A stretch of 64,000 nucleotides of DNA from Fischerella muscicola PCC 7414 (GTDB lineage Bacteria; Cyanobacteriota; Cyanobacteriia; Cyanobacteriales; Nostocaceae), in assembly GCF_000317205.1 (NCBI RefSeq), contig NZ_AJLK01000156.1, positions 62,001-126,000 on the forward strand. The letters are read 5' to 3'. Shown piece after piece: positions 25,929 to 35,262 of the stretch (its first letter is position 1; the number at the start of each line of letters is the position of its first letter). The notes beneath the pieces are model-generated. The model searched no databases and was not told the DNA's origin. It was given only the letters and a program-made list of their open reading frames with translations. The position numbers were made by a program, and so were the translations under genes.

Positions 25929-27179
25929 ATGAGAAAAACGCTTGCTTTAGTTTCCTTGAGTCTGGGACTTGGCTTTGTAAATCCTGTTTGCTCTGTGTTG
26001 GCTCAGGTTCCTATTAACATAACGCCTTTACCATCACCAGCCACACCCATTGAACCGTTACCGCCACCGGAGTTGTCACCACCACTAAAACTAGTGAGGT
26101 TAGGAACGGACTGTAAACCTATTCATCAATGTTTGGGTTGGGACGAACAGCTTTGGAGTGGAAAAAGCAAACAGGGCGATCGCAAAGCTTTGTTGGCATC
26201 TATTGACAACAGCTTACGTTACTTGACAACAAACAAGGCACAAGCAGCGTATCAAAATTATCCTATTCCTGAAATCACCCTTGATCGTGTCCGTCGTAGC
26301 TTGCAGCGTTTTCGCCAGTTGGTGATTAGTTCTAAATCGCCAGCTCAACTGCAAGCTGCTGTGCGTCGAGAATTTGATTTTTATCAATCAGTGGGCAATG
26401 ACGGCCAAGGTACGGTGAAGTTCACTGCTTATTATGAGCCAGTGTACACTGCTAGTAAAGTTCGTACTTCTGTATATAAATATCCTCTTTATAAATTGCC
26501 GCCCAACTTTGACACATGGGCAAAACCACATCCTAAACGGATCGACCTAGAAGGAAAAGATGGTTTACTAGGTAATGAAAGTCAGTTGCGTGGTTTGGAA
26601 TTATTTTGGTTGCGCGATCGCTTAGATGCATATTTGGTACATATCCAAGGTTCTGCCCAACTCAAATTAACTAATGGTAAAAGTACCTCTGTTGGCTATG
26701 CAGGAGGCACAGACTATCCTTGGACTAGTATTGGCAAAGAACTGGCCAAAGATGGCAAGTTACCTTTAGAAAATTTAACAATGCCTATCTTGGTCAAATA
26801 CTTCCGTCAGAATCCTAAGGAGATGAATAACTATCTACCACGGTGGGAACGCTTCGTCTTTTTCAAAGAAACTGGGGGTACACCTGCAACTGGCAGTATT
26901 GGCGTACCAGTCACACCAGAACGTTCGATCGCCACAGATAAATCTCTCATGCCGCCAGGAGCATTAGCAATAGTTAATGCCTCATTTCCTTATCCTGCTG
27001 GTAAGGGAAGATTGGTTAAGCGCCGAGTTAGCCGCTTCGTTCTAGATCAGGATACTGGCAGTGCTATTAAAGGCCCGGGACGGGTAGATTATTTTATGGG
27101 AACTGGGAAATTAGCAGGCGATCGCGCCGGTATTACAGGTGGTAATGGTAGTCTATATTATTTGCTGCTGAAGGAGTAA
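25929..27179 (+). CDS. mltA: Membrane-bound lytic murein transglycosylase A (MltA)
   Basis: 416 residues. A signal peptide (MRKTLALVSLSLGLGFVNPV, cut after VLA-Q) and a Pro-rich linker are followed by the MltA beta-barrel domain (about 150-300; FTAYYEPVY, LVHIQGSAQLKL, VGYAGGTDYPW) and a 3D domain (about 330-415) with the conserved aspartates (FVLDQDTGSAIKGPGRVDYFMGTG). It cleaves the glycan of peptidoglycan with formation of 1,6-anhydro-muramyl ends in the periplasm. There is no lipobox; in cyanobacteria it is probably soluble or differently anchored. Operon with the small gene upstream. Confidence 0.92.
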   Translation: MRKTLALVSLSLGLGFVNPVCSVLAQVPINITPLPSPATPIEPLPPPELSPPLKLVRLGTDCKPIHQCLGWDEQLWSGKSKQGDRKALLASIDNSLRYLTTNKAQAAYQNYPIPEITLDRVRRSLQRFRQLVISSKSPAQLQAAVRREFDFYQSVGNDGQGTVKFTAYYEPVYTASKVRTSVYKYPLYKLPPNFDTWAKPHPKRIDLEGKDGLLGNESQLRGLELFWLRDRLDAYLVHIQGSAQLKLTNGKSTSVGYAGGTDYPWTSIGKELAKDGKLPLENLTMPILVKYFRQNPKEMNNYLPRWERFVFFKETGGTPATGSIGVPVTPERSIATDKSLMPPGALAIVNASFPYPAGKGRLVKRRVSRFVLDQDTGSAIKGPGRVDYFMGTGKLAGDRAGITGGNGSLYYLLLKE

Positions 27180-27319
27180 TTAGGAATTGGGGATCAGGAA
27201 TCGAGGATTCGGCATTGGGCATGGATAGGTGTTTATTCTCTCCCTTGTCCTCCTTCCCTCGTCTCCCGTTCCCTGATTCTTGATCCCTATCCCTGATCCC
27301 TTATAATCCGTTTTTGATT

Positions 27320-28366
27320 ATGAAATTTAGCGATATACTAGCAAAACTTGGTGATGCTGCTGTCTGTAATAGCCTTAATCTCGATAAAGACAATGATCCA
27401 GAAATTGTTGGGATGGCAGCAGTTGATGAAGCAACAAGTAATACTCTCAGCTACATTGAAGGGCCAAAATTTGCTGCAATGGTAGGCAAAACAGGTGCAA
27501 GTGCTTTAATAGTCCCTCAAGATGAGGCATTACAGTCACAAGCACAAGAACGCGGTATTGCCTGGATTGCCACCCCAGAACCAAAACTAATATTTGCAAG
27601 AACACTTAAGTTGTTCTACCAGCCTTGGCGTCCTACTCCGGAGATTCATCCTACCGCCGTCATTCATCCACATGTGAAAATTGGCAATGATGTTTATATT
27701 GGCCCCCATGCAGTAGTTCATCAAGGAGTAGAAATTGGCAGTGGTGTATGTATCCATGCTAATGTCGTCATCTATCCCGAGGCAAAGATAGGCGATCGCA
27801 CAACTTTACACGCTAACTGCACTATCCACGAACGTACTCTCATCGGCGCAGATTGTGAAATCCACAGCGGTGCAGTCATTGGTGCAGAAGGCTTTGGCTT
27901 TGTGCCTACTGCCACCGGGTGGCTCAAAGTCGAACAATCTGGTTATACGGTTTTAGAAGATGGTGTTGTTGTTGGCTGTAACAGTGCCATTGATCGTCCC
28001 GCTGTCGGTGAAACACGGGTTGGTCGTTATACAATCATTGACAACTTAGTACAAATTGGTCACGGTTGCCAAATTGGTGCAGGTTGTGCATTGGCAGGAC
28101 AATCGGGGATAGCAGGAGGAGTGAAAATTGGCAATCGCGTAATCTTAGCAGGACAATCAGGAATTGCCAACCAAGTAAAAATCGGCGATGGTGCGATCGC
28201 CTCTGCTAAAGCAGGCATTCACAACGATGTTGCACCAGGAGAAATTGTCTCCGGTCTTCCCGCTATCCCTCATAAACAGTTTATAAAAGTGTCTGCGATT
28301 TTGAATCGCTTACCTGATATGTATCAAACTTTGAAACAATTGCAACGCCAAATGACACAAAAATGA
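27320..28366 (+). CDS. lpxD: UDP-3-O-acylglucosamine N-acyltransferase LpxD
   Basis: 348 residues from the ATG at 27320 (MKFSDILAKLGD, the normal LpxD start; an upstream TTG is rejected). The N-terminal uridine-binding domain (1-105) is followed by a left-handed beta-helix of hexapeptide repeats (IGNDVYIGPHAVVHQGVEIG onward). The catalytic His is in LVQIGHGCQIGAG near residue 245. C-terminal helices (KQFIKVSAILNRLP) close the trimer. It adds the N-linked acyl chain in lipid A synthesis in the cytoplasm. Other lpx genes are not in the window. About 140 bp after mltA with repeat DNA between. Confidence 0.95.
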   Translation: MKFSDILAKLGDAAVCNSLNLDKDNDPEIVGMAAVDEATSNTLSYIEGPKFAAMVGKTGASALIVPQDEALQSQAQERGIAWIATPEPKLIFARTLKLFYQPWRPTPEIHPTAVIHPHVKIGNDVYIGPHAVVHQGVEIGSGVCIHANVVIYPEAKIGDRTTLHANCTIHERTLIGADCEIHSGAVIGAEGFGFVPTATGWLKVEQSGYTVLEDGVVVGCNSAIDRPAVGETRVGRYTIIDNLVQIGHGCQIGAGCALAGQSGIAGGVKIGNRVILAGQSGIANQVKIGDGAIASAKAGIHNDVAPGEIVSGLPAIPHKQFIKVSAILNRLPDMYQTLKQLQRQMTQK

Positions 28367-28415
28367 GGTATCTTGAGTAGATTGCCGAACTTTTGATAGT
28401 AGCCTCGGTTAGTTT

Positions 28416-28507
28416 ATACCATTTCACAAAATTATTGATACAAATCCTCCCCTTGTCTTCCTTGTCTCCTTGTTACCAGAAGTATCAGACTGATAGTGAA
28501 ACGGTAT
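28416..28507. mobile_element. MITE-like inverted-repeat element
   Basis: Ends are ATACCATTTCAC (28416-28427) and GTGAAACGGTAT (28496-28507), inverted repeats with one mismatch, enclosing 68 bp of CTTGTCTCC-type repeat. No coding capacity. Typical of tiny non-autonomous elements in cyanobacteria. Confidence 0.55.
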
Positions 28508-29044
28508 TAGCCGGGGCTATCATTGTTGCTGCATGTCACCAGGTCTACCGCTAGATAGATATTAATTTTTATGCTTGAAATTAAAAACCAGCCTGTTTTG
28601 GCTATTTATGACTCTGGTAGTCTGAGCGAAAGAAGGCCATTTCAGTTCGGTAAAAATGATCAAAGTAAATGTTAGTACTATAGCTAGCAAAAGTCTTTCC
28701 ATCATAGTACTCCCCACGCCACAAAATTTATAAAATAATATCTACTTTTAGTTTTAGCTAAAATCTTTTTTTTTCTCAACCAAAGTAATAATAATACTCC
28801 TTAGGAATGATTTAGATTTAGAAATTCTGTGATTTGTGTCACTAATTTTTTCAGCAAATAAACTATCAAATCTACTTCTTGCTAATAAGTTAGGTCACGA
28901 TGGGAATTTACATAGCGAAACAAAGAAATAAAAGCGATCGCTATGAGTGAGACAACAGCCAAATGGACAATAGATGAATATCATTGCATATCATTAAACT
29001 TTGTTAAAGTTCACGAACTGGCTTGATATCATCACAAACAATGC

Positions 29045-29071
29045 AAAAAAGCTGCTGAATATATCAGCAGC
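29045..29071 (-). terminator. Intrinsic terminator of the first PEP-CTERM gene
   Basis: On the minus strand, GCTGCTGA-TATAT-TCAGCAGC is directly followed by six T. Perfect 8-bp stem, 5-base loop, 17 bases after the stop codon. A textbook intrinsic terminator. Confidence 0.85.
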
Positions 29072-29087
29072 TAAAACTGTATTGGCT

Positions 29088-29849
29088 TTAGCCTGCAAGC
29101 ACACTCTTTTTACGTTGTCGTAAGCCAAACATACCTGCAACTGCCAAAGCACCCAAGCCCAGGGTTGTCCCAGCTTCTGGTACAGCTTTTGGTGTCCCCT
29201 TGATTCCTGATAAGTTTACACCATCACCATACTTCGGAAACTTACTAGAATAAGCATTACCCAGCTGCACTTCAAAAGATTTGACGTTGTAAAAAGTCAA
29301 AGTCTGAATACCGTTGTTCTTGCCAGCAGACAACATCATATTGTCAACAGACTTGCCATTGATGAGTAAGACACCAGTGCCTATATCTTCCACATCAAAA
29401 AAGTCTAAAGTTATTTCCGACATTTCTTCTGTGAACTCAAATAAGAAGCGACCAATTTCTAATTGACCATTTTCAGGTAACTTACCGCTTTCTGTGATAG
29501 CTACAGGACGTAACCAATATTCATTGACTCCTGTATTAGTACCAGCATCTTTCGTTCCGAAACTAACTTTTAGGCCTGATCCTTGGTAGGTGTTAGAAGT
29601 GGCTCTATCATCTACAAATAATCGGCTAGCACCATAGCCACCAGCCCCATCATAATCTAAACTTGTGACTGTGTAACCTAATGAAGTTGTGTCAATACAT
29701 TTATTCGGATCAAGACAGCCCAAATTAGTCTTGATTTCACCTTCTTGTTCAGGAATAAGAGAAGCAGCATGGGCAGCAGGCATACCAGCAACTACGCCCA
29801 AACCCAAAGCTGTTCCTATCATTGTTGCTAAAAAATGAAACTTATGCAT
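29088..29849 (-). CDS. PEP-CTERM sorting domain protein (LEVG-type), copy 1
   Basis: 253 residues. Signal peptide (IGTALGLGVVAGMPAAHAAS) at the N-terminus; C-terminal sorting tag with VPEAGTTLGLGALAVAG, a hydrophobic helix and RQRKK. The tag reads VPEA rather than the usual VPEP. The body is beta-rich with one cysteine pair (GCLDPNKCIDTTSLGYTVTS) and the GQLEIGRF motif matching LEVG-family PEP-CTERM proteins. It is exported and probably processed by an exosortase (not in this window), ending in the outer envelope or extracellular matrix. It aligns end to end with the protein encoded at 30628, so the two arose by tandem duplication. Role unknown, possibly matrix or adhesion. Confidence 0.85.
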   Translation of the reverse strand: MHKFHFLATMIGTALGLGVVAGMPAAHAASLIPEQEGEIKTNLGCLDPNKCIDTTSLGYTVTSLDYDGAGGYGASRLFVDDRATSNTYQGSGLKVSFGTKDAGTNTGVNEYWLRPVAITESGKLPENGQLEIGRFLFEFTEEMSEITLDFFDVEDIGTGVLLINGKSVDNMMLSAGKNNGIQTLTFYNVKSFEVQLGNAYSSKFPKYGDGVNLSGIKGTPKAVPEAGTTLGLGALAVAGMFGLRQRKKSVLAG

Positions 29850-30627
29850 GATTCCCCTTCTGCAAACTTGAAATGAAAATAGCAGTGAAAAAATGATGTA
29901 CTATTGATGCACCACTAAGCTAATAGATAAATTGCTGAATTTGCTAGAGCAAAAAATAGATTTTACATTATCTTTAATTGCAGAGAAAAACAAAATCTTT
30001 CTCCGCAAAAATACAAGGTTTATACGTGTTATTAACTATTAATAAAAATATTTTTTAACTTATTATTGGTGATTTACTAATTTAGTTGCATTGATGATAA
30101 ATTTAAATCCCAGTAATTAAGAAAGCAAATATTGTGGATTATACCTATAAGTATATCAACACAAAATAAGATAATATCGCTGCCATCTCCATGTTTTCTC
30201 CTGATATGAGAGTAATTTCATCAGGCGAATTATATTTGCCCAAAAATTTTCACTCTTTCTTATACCAATTATTTATGAAGATGCACAGTAACTAAAAGTT
30301 TTCACTTCTACGTCCAACTAAATTTACTTACTCGGCTAAAAATTACAATATGCCAATAAAAAAATTGAGTAGTTTTGAGTAATTAAGTGCTGGACTTATT
30401 TACTATCCCTACTCAATGAGATCAAACAGAAGGAGAATTTTGCTAATAATAAATGTCTAAATTATGAGTTTTTTGTTAATTAAACATGAATTTATTTTTA
30501 ACTGATTCATAATTATTGAGTTAAGGATATCCGGTTTCCTAAAGTTGAGAAACCGGCTTTTCAAGAAATCACCAACAAGTTAATGTTTGTGCGGTAGACT
30601 ACTAGTATGTAATTTCATCATCAAGTA
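29850..30627. other. Gene-free spacer between the two PEP-CTERM genes
   Basis: 778 bp, very AT-rich. A hairpin (CCGGTTTC...GAAACCGG, about 30530-30556) follows the upstream copy and could terminate it; no T run follows on the minus strand. The promoter of copy 1 should be near 29850-29950. No ORF seen. Confidence 0.5.
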
Positions 30628-31389
30628 TTAAGCTAGTGAAGCGGTTTTTTTCCTTTGCCGTAAACCGAATATACTGACAACTACTAAAGCACCTAAACTG
30701 AGAGTAGTTCCTGGTTCAGGTACTGGTTTAGGAACCACAGTCCCTTTGAGATCAACACCATCACCTGTTTTTGGGAATTTGCTAGAAGAAGCGTTACCCA
30801 ACTGCACCTCAAAAGATTTAACATCGTAAAGAGTCAATGACTGAATACCGTTATTTTTGCCAGCTTGTAAAACTAAATCAGTAATATCTTCACCGTTTAG
30901 CATCAAGATAGCAGTACCTATATCTTCTACATCAAAAAAGTCTAAAGTTATTTCCGACATCACCTCTGTGAATTCCAATAAGAAGCGACCAACTTCTAAT
31001 TGTCCACTTTCGGGTAATTGACCACTTTCTGTAATTGCTACAGGACGGAACCAATATTCGTTTAATGCTGGATTTGTGCCCGCATCTTTTGTATTAAAAG
31101 TAACTTTTAAACCTTGTCCTTGGTAGGTGTTAGAAGTGCTTCTAGTATCTACAAATAGTCGGCTAGACCCATAACCACCAGCCCCATCATAATCTAAACT
31201 TGTGACTGTGTAACCTAATGAAGTTGTATCAATACATTGATTTGGATCAAGACATCCCAGATTTGTTTGTACTTCTCCTTCTAATTGGGGAACTAGAGAA
31301 GCTGCTTTTGCTGAAGGCATAGCAGCAGCAACACCTAATCCAAGAGAAAATGCGATCAGTGTTTTTGCTAAAGCAGAGATTTTTTGCAT
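30628..31389 (-). CDS. PEP-CTERM sorting domain protein (LEVG-type), copy 2
   Basis: 253 residues, paralogue of the gene at 29088, same length and order: signal peptide (ALAKTLIAFSLGLGVAAAMP, cut near KAA), the cysteine pair in GCLDPNQCIDTTSLG, GQLEVGRFLLEF, and the standard sorting tag VPEPGTTLSLGALVVV followed by LRQRKK. Substitutions are spread evenly, so the duplication is not recent. The canonical PEP here against PEA in copy 1 may mean different exosortase processing. Each copy has its own spacer and so probably its own promoter. Confidence 0.87.
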   Translation of the reverse strand: MQKISALAKTLIAFSLGLGVAAAMPSAKAASLVPQLEGEVQTNLGCLDPNQCIDTTSLGYTVTSLDYDGAGGYGSSRLFVDTRSTSNTYQGQGLKVTFNTKDAGTNPALNEYWFRPVAITESGQLPESGQLEVGRFLLEFTEVMSEITLDFFDVEDIGTAILMLNGEDITDLVLQAGKNNGIQSLTLYDVKSFEVQLGNASSSKFPKTGDGVDLKGTVVPKPVPEPGTTLSLGALVVVSIFGLRQRKKTASLA

Positions 31390-31904
31390 GATTTATTTGA
31401 AATAACTAAGGATGATTTCGGGTATCAGGCACAAATTTTTGTGTTTCTTCTGAAACATATCCGTATGTTATTTCCGTATCCGAGTAATTGTCATCTAAAA
31501 ATTAGAACATTTACCCGTTCTTAATTTTGAAAATAAGTTTGGGAAAAATACTTAAAAACAGTAATATAAATTATACTGAATTATGTGAACAAAATACTTA
31601 AATAATAAAAACAAGTAGCTTGTAAATGATATTAACTACTTGGTTTATGAAAATTATACGTATTAAGTAAATAATTTTTATAAACATCGGTTCACCAATC
31701 TAATGATTCTGTTGGTAAATTGCCTTTCAGCATTAAAACTTTGCTTTTGCACTACTTCCTCACCTTGCAATAAATTGCGTGCGTTTAAACGCACTGAAAT
31801 ATGCATAGATTAATGCTGATTGCTTAGTTCGTTTTTATTCGCCAACAAAATCATCTAATTTGTGAACCGATTTTTGTTTTATTCAATAGACAGGTGAAAT
31901 GATA
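31390..31904. other. Gene-free stretch
   Basis: 515 bp, AT-rich. A GGTTCACCAA...TTGTGAACC pair (31689 and 31860) is a loose inverted repeat. No ORF, terminator or known repeat recognised. Confidence 0.45.
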
Positions 31905-32570
31905 TTAGAAATTTTCCAGAGATTTTTGTGCTTCTGTTGCAACAGCCTCCACTTCGTCATTCACCAATATTTCTAATATAGTTTTGGCGTCTGTACTTCT
32001 CAAGCGACCTAAAGCTTGTGCAACTCTATAGCGAATTTGCCAATCTGGATTTGTAGCGTAGGGAGCTAAAAGTGGAACCGCTTGTGTATCTCCTAAATCT
32101 CCAAGAGAACTAATAGCAGCAGTTTGTACTAATTCATTGTCTGAGGAAAGCGCCTGTTGAAGTAGTTCAAACGATCGCGGATCACCCAATTCTCCTAAAG
32201 TAGCGATAATGCTAAATTTCACAATCCATTCATTGCTGGTTTGGTAAAGCTGCTGCAAATCTTCAAAAGCAGCCTTTAGTTTTAAAGCACCCAAGCAGTC
32301 TGCTGCTGCTGCTTGCACATCTGGTTCTGGATCATTGAGTAAGCGATCGCGTAATATGCTCAAAGACAAATCTAAATTTTGTCCACCCAAGGTATCGAAC
32401 TGACTAACAGCTGAGTAACGCACACGGGAATTACTGTCATTAATGGCGTTTTGAATTAATTCAAAACCAATGGTTGGTTCTAGTTGGCGAATTTGATTCA
32501 CTGCTCGTAAGCGATCGCCCAAATCCTCAGAAACTAGTAATTGTTTTACAGATTCAGGATTGACACTCAT
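31905..32570 (-). CDS. nblB: HEAT-repeat protein, NblB-like
   Basis: 221 residues, all alpha-helical HEAT/PBS-lyase repeats (for example DPEPDVQAAAADCLGALKL, then ELVQTAAISSLGDLGDTQAVPLLAPY, a NPDWQIRYRVAQALGRL repeat). The start MSVNPESVKQLLVSEDLGDRLRAVNQI and length match cyanobacterial NblB, which takes part in phycobilisome breakdown during nutrient stress by acting on the bilin chromophores. The family shares its fold with CpcE/CpcF bilin lyases; absence of phycobiliprotein genes nearby and the whole-length resemblance favour NblB. Assigned from memory of the family. Confidence 0.75.
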   Translation of the reverse strand: MSVNPESVKQLLVSEDLGDRLRAVNQIRQLEPTIGFELIQNAINDSNSRVRYSAVSQFDTLGGQNLDLSLSILRDRLLNDPEPDVQAAAADCLGALKLKAAFEDLQQLYQTSNEWIVKFSIIATLGELGDPRSFELLQQALSSDNELVQTAAISSLGDLGDTQAVPLLAPYATNPDWQIRYRVAQALGRLRSTDAKTILEILVNDEVEAVATEAQKSLENF

Positions 32571-32662
32571 TTATTAATCTCACTTTTTAAGGGTATGTTG
32601 TTGATTGTTGTTAGTTGGTGGTTGGTTGGAAGAACTACCAACCAACAACAACCAACCAATTA

Positions 32663-33151
32663 TTAATCTTGGCCTGCTGCCATTGCTCGAATGACGTCAC
32701 CACGGGTAAGAATACCAATTACTTGACCCTCGCTGTCAAGAACTGGTAGACGGTGAACGTTGCGATCGTTCATGATTTTGGCGGCTTCTCTGAGAGTTTT
32801 GTCTGGGGAGACAGTGATCGGCTGTTTACTCATAACTTCCCCAACAGTTTGCCCTAAGGCTTTGTGCAAATCGCGTTCGTAGGTCGCCGGATTTTTTAAA
32901 TAAATCACGCTATCAAGAAACATAATATACGCCGGAGGCGTAACACCTGTCTCTTGCCACATTAAATCTGTTTCCGAAATAATGCCTACCAATTTACCGG
33001 CGTCATCTACAACAGGTAGACCACTGATGCGTCGTTCTGCCAGAATTTGGATAGCTTCCTTCAGAGGAGTTTCGGGTCGGACTACAATAGGGTCACGACT
33101 CATTACGTCGGCAACGGTCTTAGGCATTTGTTTGCTGATACCTTTTATCAA
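32663..33151 (-). CDS. CBS-domain pair protein
   Basis: 162 residues: two CBS motifs (about 10-65, VADVMSRDPIVVRPETPLKEA; about 100-155, VGEVMSKQPITVSPDKTLREA), each ending in the R-GLPVVD/HRLPVLD and GIISETDL/GILTRGDV pattern. Such a Bateman pair binds adenosine nucleotides and acts as an energy sensor, either alone or on a partner. It has no fused effector. Homologues begin at MPKTVADVM, so the start may be the internal ATG at 33125-33127 (154 residues). Its spacing to nblB is about 90 bp of repeat, and co-transcription is possible. Confidence 0.88.
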   Translation of the reverse strand: MIKGISKQMPKTVADVMSRDPIVVRPETPLKEAIQILAERRISGLPVVDDAGKLVGIISETDLMWQETGVTPPAYIMFLDSVIYLKNPATYERDLHKALGQTVGEVMSKQPITVSPDKTLREAAKIMNDRNVHRLPVLDSEGQVIGILTRGDVIRAMAAGQD

Positions 33152-33179
33152 CCACTCTGGGATTATTGTAGAGAATTTT

Positions 33180-33270
33180 GGTCATTGGTAATGGGTAATG
33201 GGTAATTGGTAATTGGTAAACTTCTATTCCCCAATTACTAACAACCAACAATCAACAATCAACAATCAAC
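33180..33270. repeat. STRR heptamer tract
   Basis: Heptamers of two types, GGTAATG/GGTAATT (33180-33218) and AACAATC (33243-33270), fill the gap between the CBS gene and the M42 peptidase gene and run into the peptidase 3' end (final codons and stop at 33259). Confidence 0.85.
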
Positions 33271-34311
33271 AAATGATTGAGTTTCACAAAATACTTGTAA
33301 CAAATCAATACAATTGGCGATCGCTCCTAAATGGGCAATTTCATAACCATGTGTATTTTGTGTCGGGAAGGCTAAACAGGCAGCACGGGCGACATGACCG
33401 AATTTCATGGCGATAGAAGCATCGCTGCCGAAACCATTTAAGATTGCAAGTTGCACTGATATATCTAGTTGTTTAGCAGACTGGCGCAGTTGTCCGTTTA
33501 AGTTTTCATCATACATTCCGTAGGCATCCTGAGATAAAATCACAGGGTTTTTGCCATCTTCAATTGGGTATTCTGACGATAAAGGACAAATCTCTAAAGC
33601 AATTAAGGCATCCAAGCACTGGTTTTGAGTAAAGTAAAGTGCGCCAATTGCTCCTACTTCTTCTTTTGCTGATGCAACTAAATAAACATCAACTGCTGGT
33701 TGTTTAACCTTTTCTGCCAAGGCTAACAAAATGGCAACGGAAGCTTTGTTATCCAATGTATAACTGGCAATATGGTCTTTTAGCCGAATTGGATGCTTGC
33801 GATGTTTACCAATCACCATTCTACTTCCCGGTCGAATGCCAGCTGCTTCTAATTCCGCAGTAGTGCATTTTGTCTCAATCCAGGCATCTTCCCATTTAAC
33901 AGCGGTGTCTTCTTGCTGGACTTTTTGTGGTGATTCGTGGGAAACGTGACGAGAACCAAAACTGAGAATTCCACTGATAGTTGTGTTATCGCCTAGTAAA
34001 TCGACAACACCTTCACCGTAAACCCAGGGGAATGCACCTCCTAGTTTACGGACTTCGACTCTACCTTGCTCACCAATACTTTTAACAATTCCACCTATTT
34101 CATCTTTATGGGCAGTGATGGCGATCGCTCGGTCAGAATTTTTACCAGGTATCTTGGCAATGATGTTATCTGCGCGATCGCACCATGCTTTTACCCCCAG
34201 GTCTGTAAATCTCTGCGTCAAGTATTGGTTAATTTCTGTTTCAGCGCCACTAGGAGAGTGGTGCATTACCAATTCTGCAATTATTTTGAATAAGTGGTCG
34301 TAATCCCACAT
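33259..34311 (-). CDS. M42 family metallopeptidase (glutamyl/deblocking aminopeptidase-like)
   Basis: 350 residues. Dinuclear zinc peptidase motifs: ITAHKDEIGGIV near residue 65 (His, Asp), YTLDNKASVA near 185 (bridging Asp), ASAKEEVGAIGA near 215 (catalytic Glu-Glu), and NTHGYEIAHL near 320 (His). An insertion domain lies about 80-175. Members form large tetrahedral complexes and trim N-terminal residues from peptides in the cytoplasm. Some relatives in this family are annotated as FrvX or cellulase; the residues here support an active peptidase. The last residues are repeat-encoded. Confidence 0.9.
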   Translation of the reverse strand: MWDYDHLFKIIAELVMHHSPSGAETEINQYLTQRFTDLGVKAWCDRADNIIAKIPGKNSDRAIAITAHKDEIGGIVKSIGEQGRVEVRKLGGAFPWVYGEGVVDLLGDNTTISGILSFGSRHVSHESPQKVQQEDTAVKWEDAWIETKCTTAELEAAGIRPGSRMVIGKHRKHPIRLKDHIASYTLDNKASVAILLALAEKVKQPAVDVYLVASAKEEVGAIGALYFTQNQCLDALIALEICPLSSEYPIEDGKNPVILSQDAYGMYDENLNGQLRQSAKQLDISVQLAILNGFGSDASIAMKFGHVARAACLAFPTQNTHGYEIAHLGAIANCIDLLQVFCETQSFVDC

Positions 34312-34473
34312 AATACGATTTTGGATTTTGGATTTTAGATTTTGGATTGGGAAATATTTATTGGATCAGCGTTTGTAATGTCAATCTGTCGCAATTTTTT
34401 TCAAATGGGTATAAGTATACTCAAGGATATACAAGCTTTTTAATCCAAACAATCATAATATTAGGTGGGCAAA

Positions 34474-35250
34474 ATGCAAGCTATCTCTGTTGAGAAACCT
34501 AATCTTCCTCAACCCCCAACTTTTTCTACACCTGAAGAAGAACGTCTACATCGCAAGCAACGCCTAGCAGCGGCGTTTCGTCTTTTTTCTCGTTTTGGGT
34601 TTGATGAAGGTATTGCAGGTCACATTACCGCTCGCGATCCAGAACAACTCGATTGTTTTTGGGTTAATCCCTTCGGGATGCACTTCGGTTTAATTCGAGT
34701 CAGTGACTTAATTTTAGTTAACCATAAAGGTGATGTCATTGCAGGCGATCGCCCCGTCAACCAAGCAGCTTTCACTATTCATTCTCAAATCCATGCTGCT
34801 CGCCCTGATGTAGTCGCAGCAGCTCACGCTCACTCACTCTACGGCAAAAGCTGGTCTAGTCTTGGTCGCCTGCTTGATCCTCTCACTCAAGATGCTTGTA
34901 TGTTCTACGAAGACCACAGCTTATTCGACGATTATACTGGCGTGGTTCTCGACTTAGAAGAGGGTCAACGCATTGCCCAAACTCTAGGCAATAATAAAGC
35001 AGTCATTTTGAAAAATCATGGCTTACTCACCGTCGGTCATTCAGTTGATGAGGCAGCATGGTGGTTCATTACAATGGAACGTACATGTCAAGCTCAATTA
35101 TTAGCAGAAGCAGCTGGTAAACCAGAGCCAATCAAACATGAGTACGCCAGCTTAGCACAAAGCCAGGTAGGTTCCCATTACATGGGCTGGTTTAGTTTTC
35201 AACCTTTGTACGAAATGATGGTGCGACAAGAACCAGATTTGCTGGAATAA
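34474..35250 (+). CDS. Class II aldolase/adducin family protein
   Basis: 258 residues from the ATG at 34474, which has AGGTGG five bases upstream; an in-frame GTG three codons earlier is rejected. Zinc site: AAHAHSLYGKSW near residue 115 (His-x-His) and ILKNHGLLTVG near 188 (third His), with acidic residues in CMFYEDHSLFDDY. The GIAGHITARDPE motif near 50 is the family phosphate-binding region. Relatives include fuculose-phosphate aldolase and many uncharacterised proteins; substrate unknown. Convergent with the GDSL gene, 12 bp apart. Confidence 0.85.
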   Translation: MQAISVEKPNLPQPPTFSTPEEERLHRKQRLAAAFRLFSRFGFDEGIAGHITARDPEQLDCFWVNPFGMHFGLIRVSDLILVNHKGDVIAGDRPVNQAAFTIHSQIHAARPDVVAAAHAHSLYGKSWSSLGRLLDPLTQDACMFYEDHSLFDDYTGVVLDLEEGQRIAQTLGNNKAVILKNHGLLTVGHSVDEAAWWFITMERTCQAQLLAEAAGKPEPIKHEYASLAQSQVGSHYMGWFSFQPLYEMMVRQEPDLLE

Positions 35251-35262
35251 GCTTGAGTATTC

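Larger units (their letters stand above)
28367..29087. other. Gene-free stretch with a small inverted-repeat element and a terminator
   Basis: 721 bp. The inverted-repeat element at 28416-28507 and the terminator at 29045-29071 are listed separately. A 34-codon ORF at 28571 has no supporting features. The rest, AT-rich, shows nothing I can name. Confidence 0.5.

Noticed and set aside
28571-28675. 34-codon plus-strand ORF after lpxD
   Set aside because: No ribosome site, signal peptide or membrane segment; length is expected by chance.
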